A DNA stretch of 42,138 nucleotides from CAYUWH01 sp964448615. GTDB lineage: Bacteria; Patescibacteriota; Gracilibacteria; Peribacterales; Peribacteraceae. A model generated the notes under the pieces. That model searched no databases, had not been told where the DNA came from, and was given only the letters and a program-made list of their open reading frames with translations. Shown in pieces: positions 41,753 to 42,138 of the stretch (within the stretch, counting starts at the first letter, position 1; each line of letters starts with the position of its first letter). The stretch lies in NCBI GenBank assembly GCA_964448615.1, contig CAYUWH010000011.1:1-42138 (forward strand). The letters run 5' to 3'. The position numbers were made by a program, and so were the translations under genes.

Positions 41753-42138
41753 ATGAGCGAAGAGGAATTGCTGGACGTCGCGAACTGGGACCGAAACGTT
41801 TCAGAAGAGGAGTCTCTCAAGCGACTGGACGCGTACTGGACCCTGGTCCATCGCTTGTGGGAGGAAGTCCTCCGTCTTCCCCTTGTGGGAGGGAGAATCC
41901 GGTTCACGGAGGACGACGGCACAACGGAGGTTCGGGACATCTCCGGCCTCATGATCGGGGGCTACACCGTTATCCTTCAAGTTCGAAAGGCAGGTGTCGT
42001 CCTGCCCGAAGGAACGGCGGACCGGGCGCTGTTTTTGAATATGGGAGGCCTCAGTCAGGCCCCTCGGCTCGAAAACGGTACGGTCATCCTGACCGGAGGG
42101 CGGCATCGCCCCCTCGTGATCTGGCCAAAGGGCCATCC
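41753..42138 (+). CDS. Hypothetical soluble protein, runs off the window
   Basis: An open frame of 128 codons to the window edge. It starts MSEEELLDVANWDRNVSEEE, continues with a helical region (LKRLDAYWTLVHRLWEEVLRL) and then a beta-rich part (IRFTEDDGTTEVRDISGLMI, GYTVILQVRKAGVVLPEG, TVILTGGRHRPLVIWPKG). No signal peptide, membrane helix or known motif. AGGAG lies six bases before the ATG and a TTGACA promoter precedes it, unlike the leaderless genes elsewhere. The minus-strand frames here look like shadows. Confidence 0.65.
   Translation, partial: MSEEELLDVANWDRNVSEEESLKRLDAYWTLVHRLWEEVLRLPLVGGRIRFTEDDGTTEVRDISGLMIGGYTVILQVRKAGVVLPEGTADRALFLNMGGLSQAPRLENGTVILTGGRHRPLVIWPKGH

Noticed and set aside
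41731..42136. Minus-strand frames of 73 and 111 codons at the right edge
   Set aside because: The plus strand has an SD-preceded open frame with a consensus promoter and better composition.

Overview
The window looks like a chromosomal piece of a Patescibacteria (CPR) genome, most likely of the Peregrinibacteria/Peribacteria type. The grounds are moderately high GC, scattered single ribosomal-protein genes (rplU, rpmA and rplS far apart; secE-nusG not followed by rplK), serine-rich surface proteins with LPQTG and DUF11 modules, many short palindromic intergenic repeats, and almost no Shine-Dalgarno sites. UGA is used as an ordinary stop (miaA, lepB, pth), so the Gracilibacteria/SR1 code 25 does not apply. 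Six runs of exactly 100 N show that this is a scaffold of metagenomic contigs. The lineage call is inference; no 16S gene is present.

Layout. 0-4.2 kb: housekeeping genes (miaA, clpP, tgt, rplU, a KGG-motif protein). 4.5-13.2 kb: a cell-surface cluster of four exported proteins. Protein A (4543) and protein B (5884) reappear fused in the order B'-A' in the 1223-residue LPQTG protein at 7827. It is followed by a calcium-repeat/DUF11 protein whose sorting signal is cut short. A tRNA-Gln sits inside this cluster. 13-23.3 kb: pth with a HEPN-like and a PH-like membrane protein, lepB, secE-nusG, murJ, an SLH-domain protein, murC, a DivIC-like protein, initiator tRNA, rpmA and small unknowns. 23.4-25.2 kb: lepA. 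25.3-31.4 kb: one 2024-residue membrane protein of unknown function. 31.5-36.8 kb: a CsaB-like pyruvyltransferase, rplS, a winged-helix regulator with a degenerate nucleotidyltransferase domain, and a VirB6/TrbL-like membrane protein with its neighbour. 36.9-40.5 kb: infB and an nrnA-like DHH phosphoesterase. 40.6-42.1 kb: three unknown genes, two of them with real Shine-Dalgarno sites.

The genes share a cell-envelope theme. MurC and MurJ build peptidoglycan, LepB and SecE export proteins, SLH domains are expected to bind pyruvylated wall polymer made with CsaB, and LPQTG proteins would need a sortase that is not in this window.

Two window-wide patterns stand out. First, at least a dozen genes have a -10-like hexamer 5-9 nt before the start codon and no Shine-Dalgarno site, which implies leaderless transcripts. 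Second, at least six families of short inverted repeats occupy intergenic DNA. They lie at or on stop codons, at all four convergent junctions of one family, and in frame inside tgt and lepA. Two copies of one family are tied to duplicated ends of the adjacent gene (miaA and tRNA-Gln).
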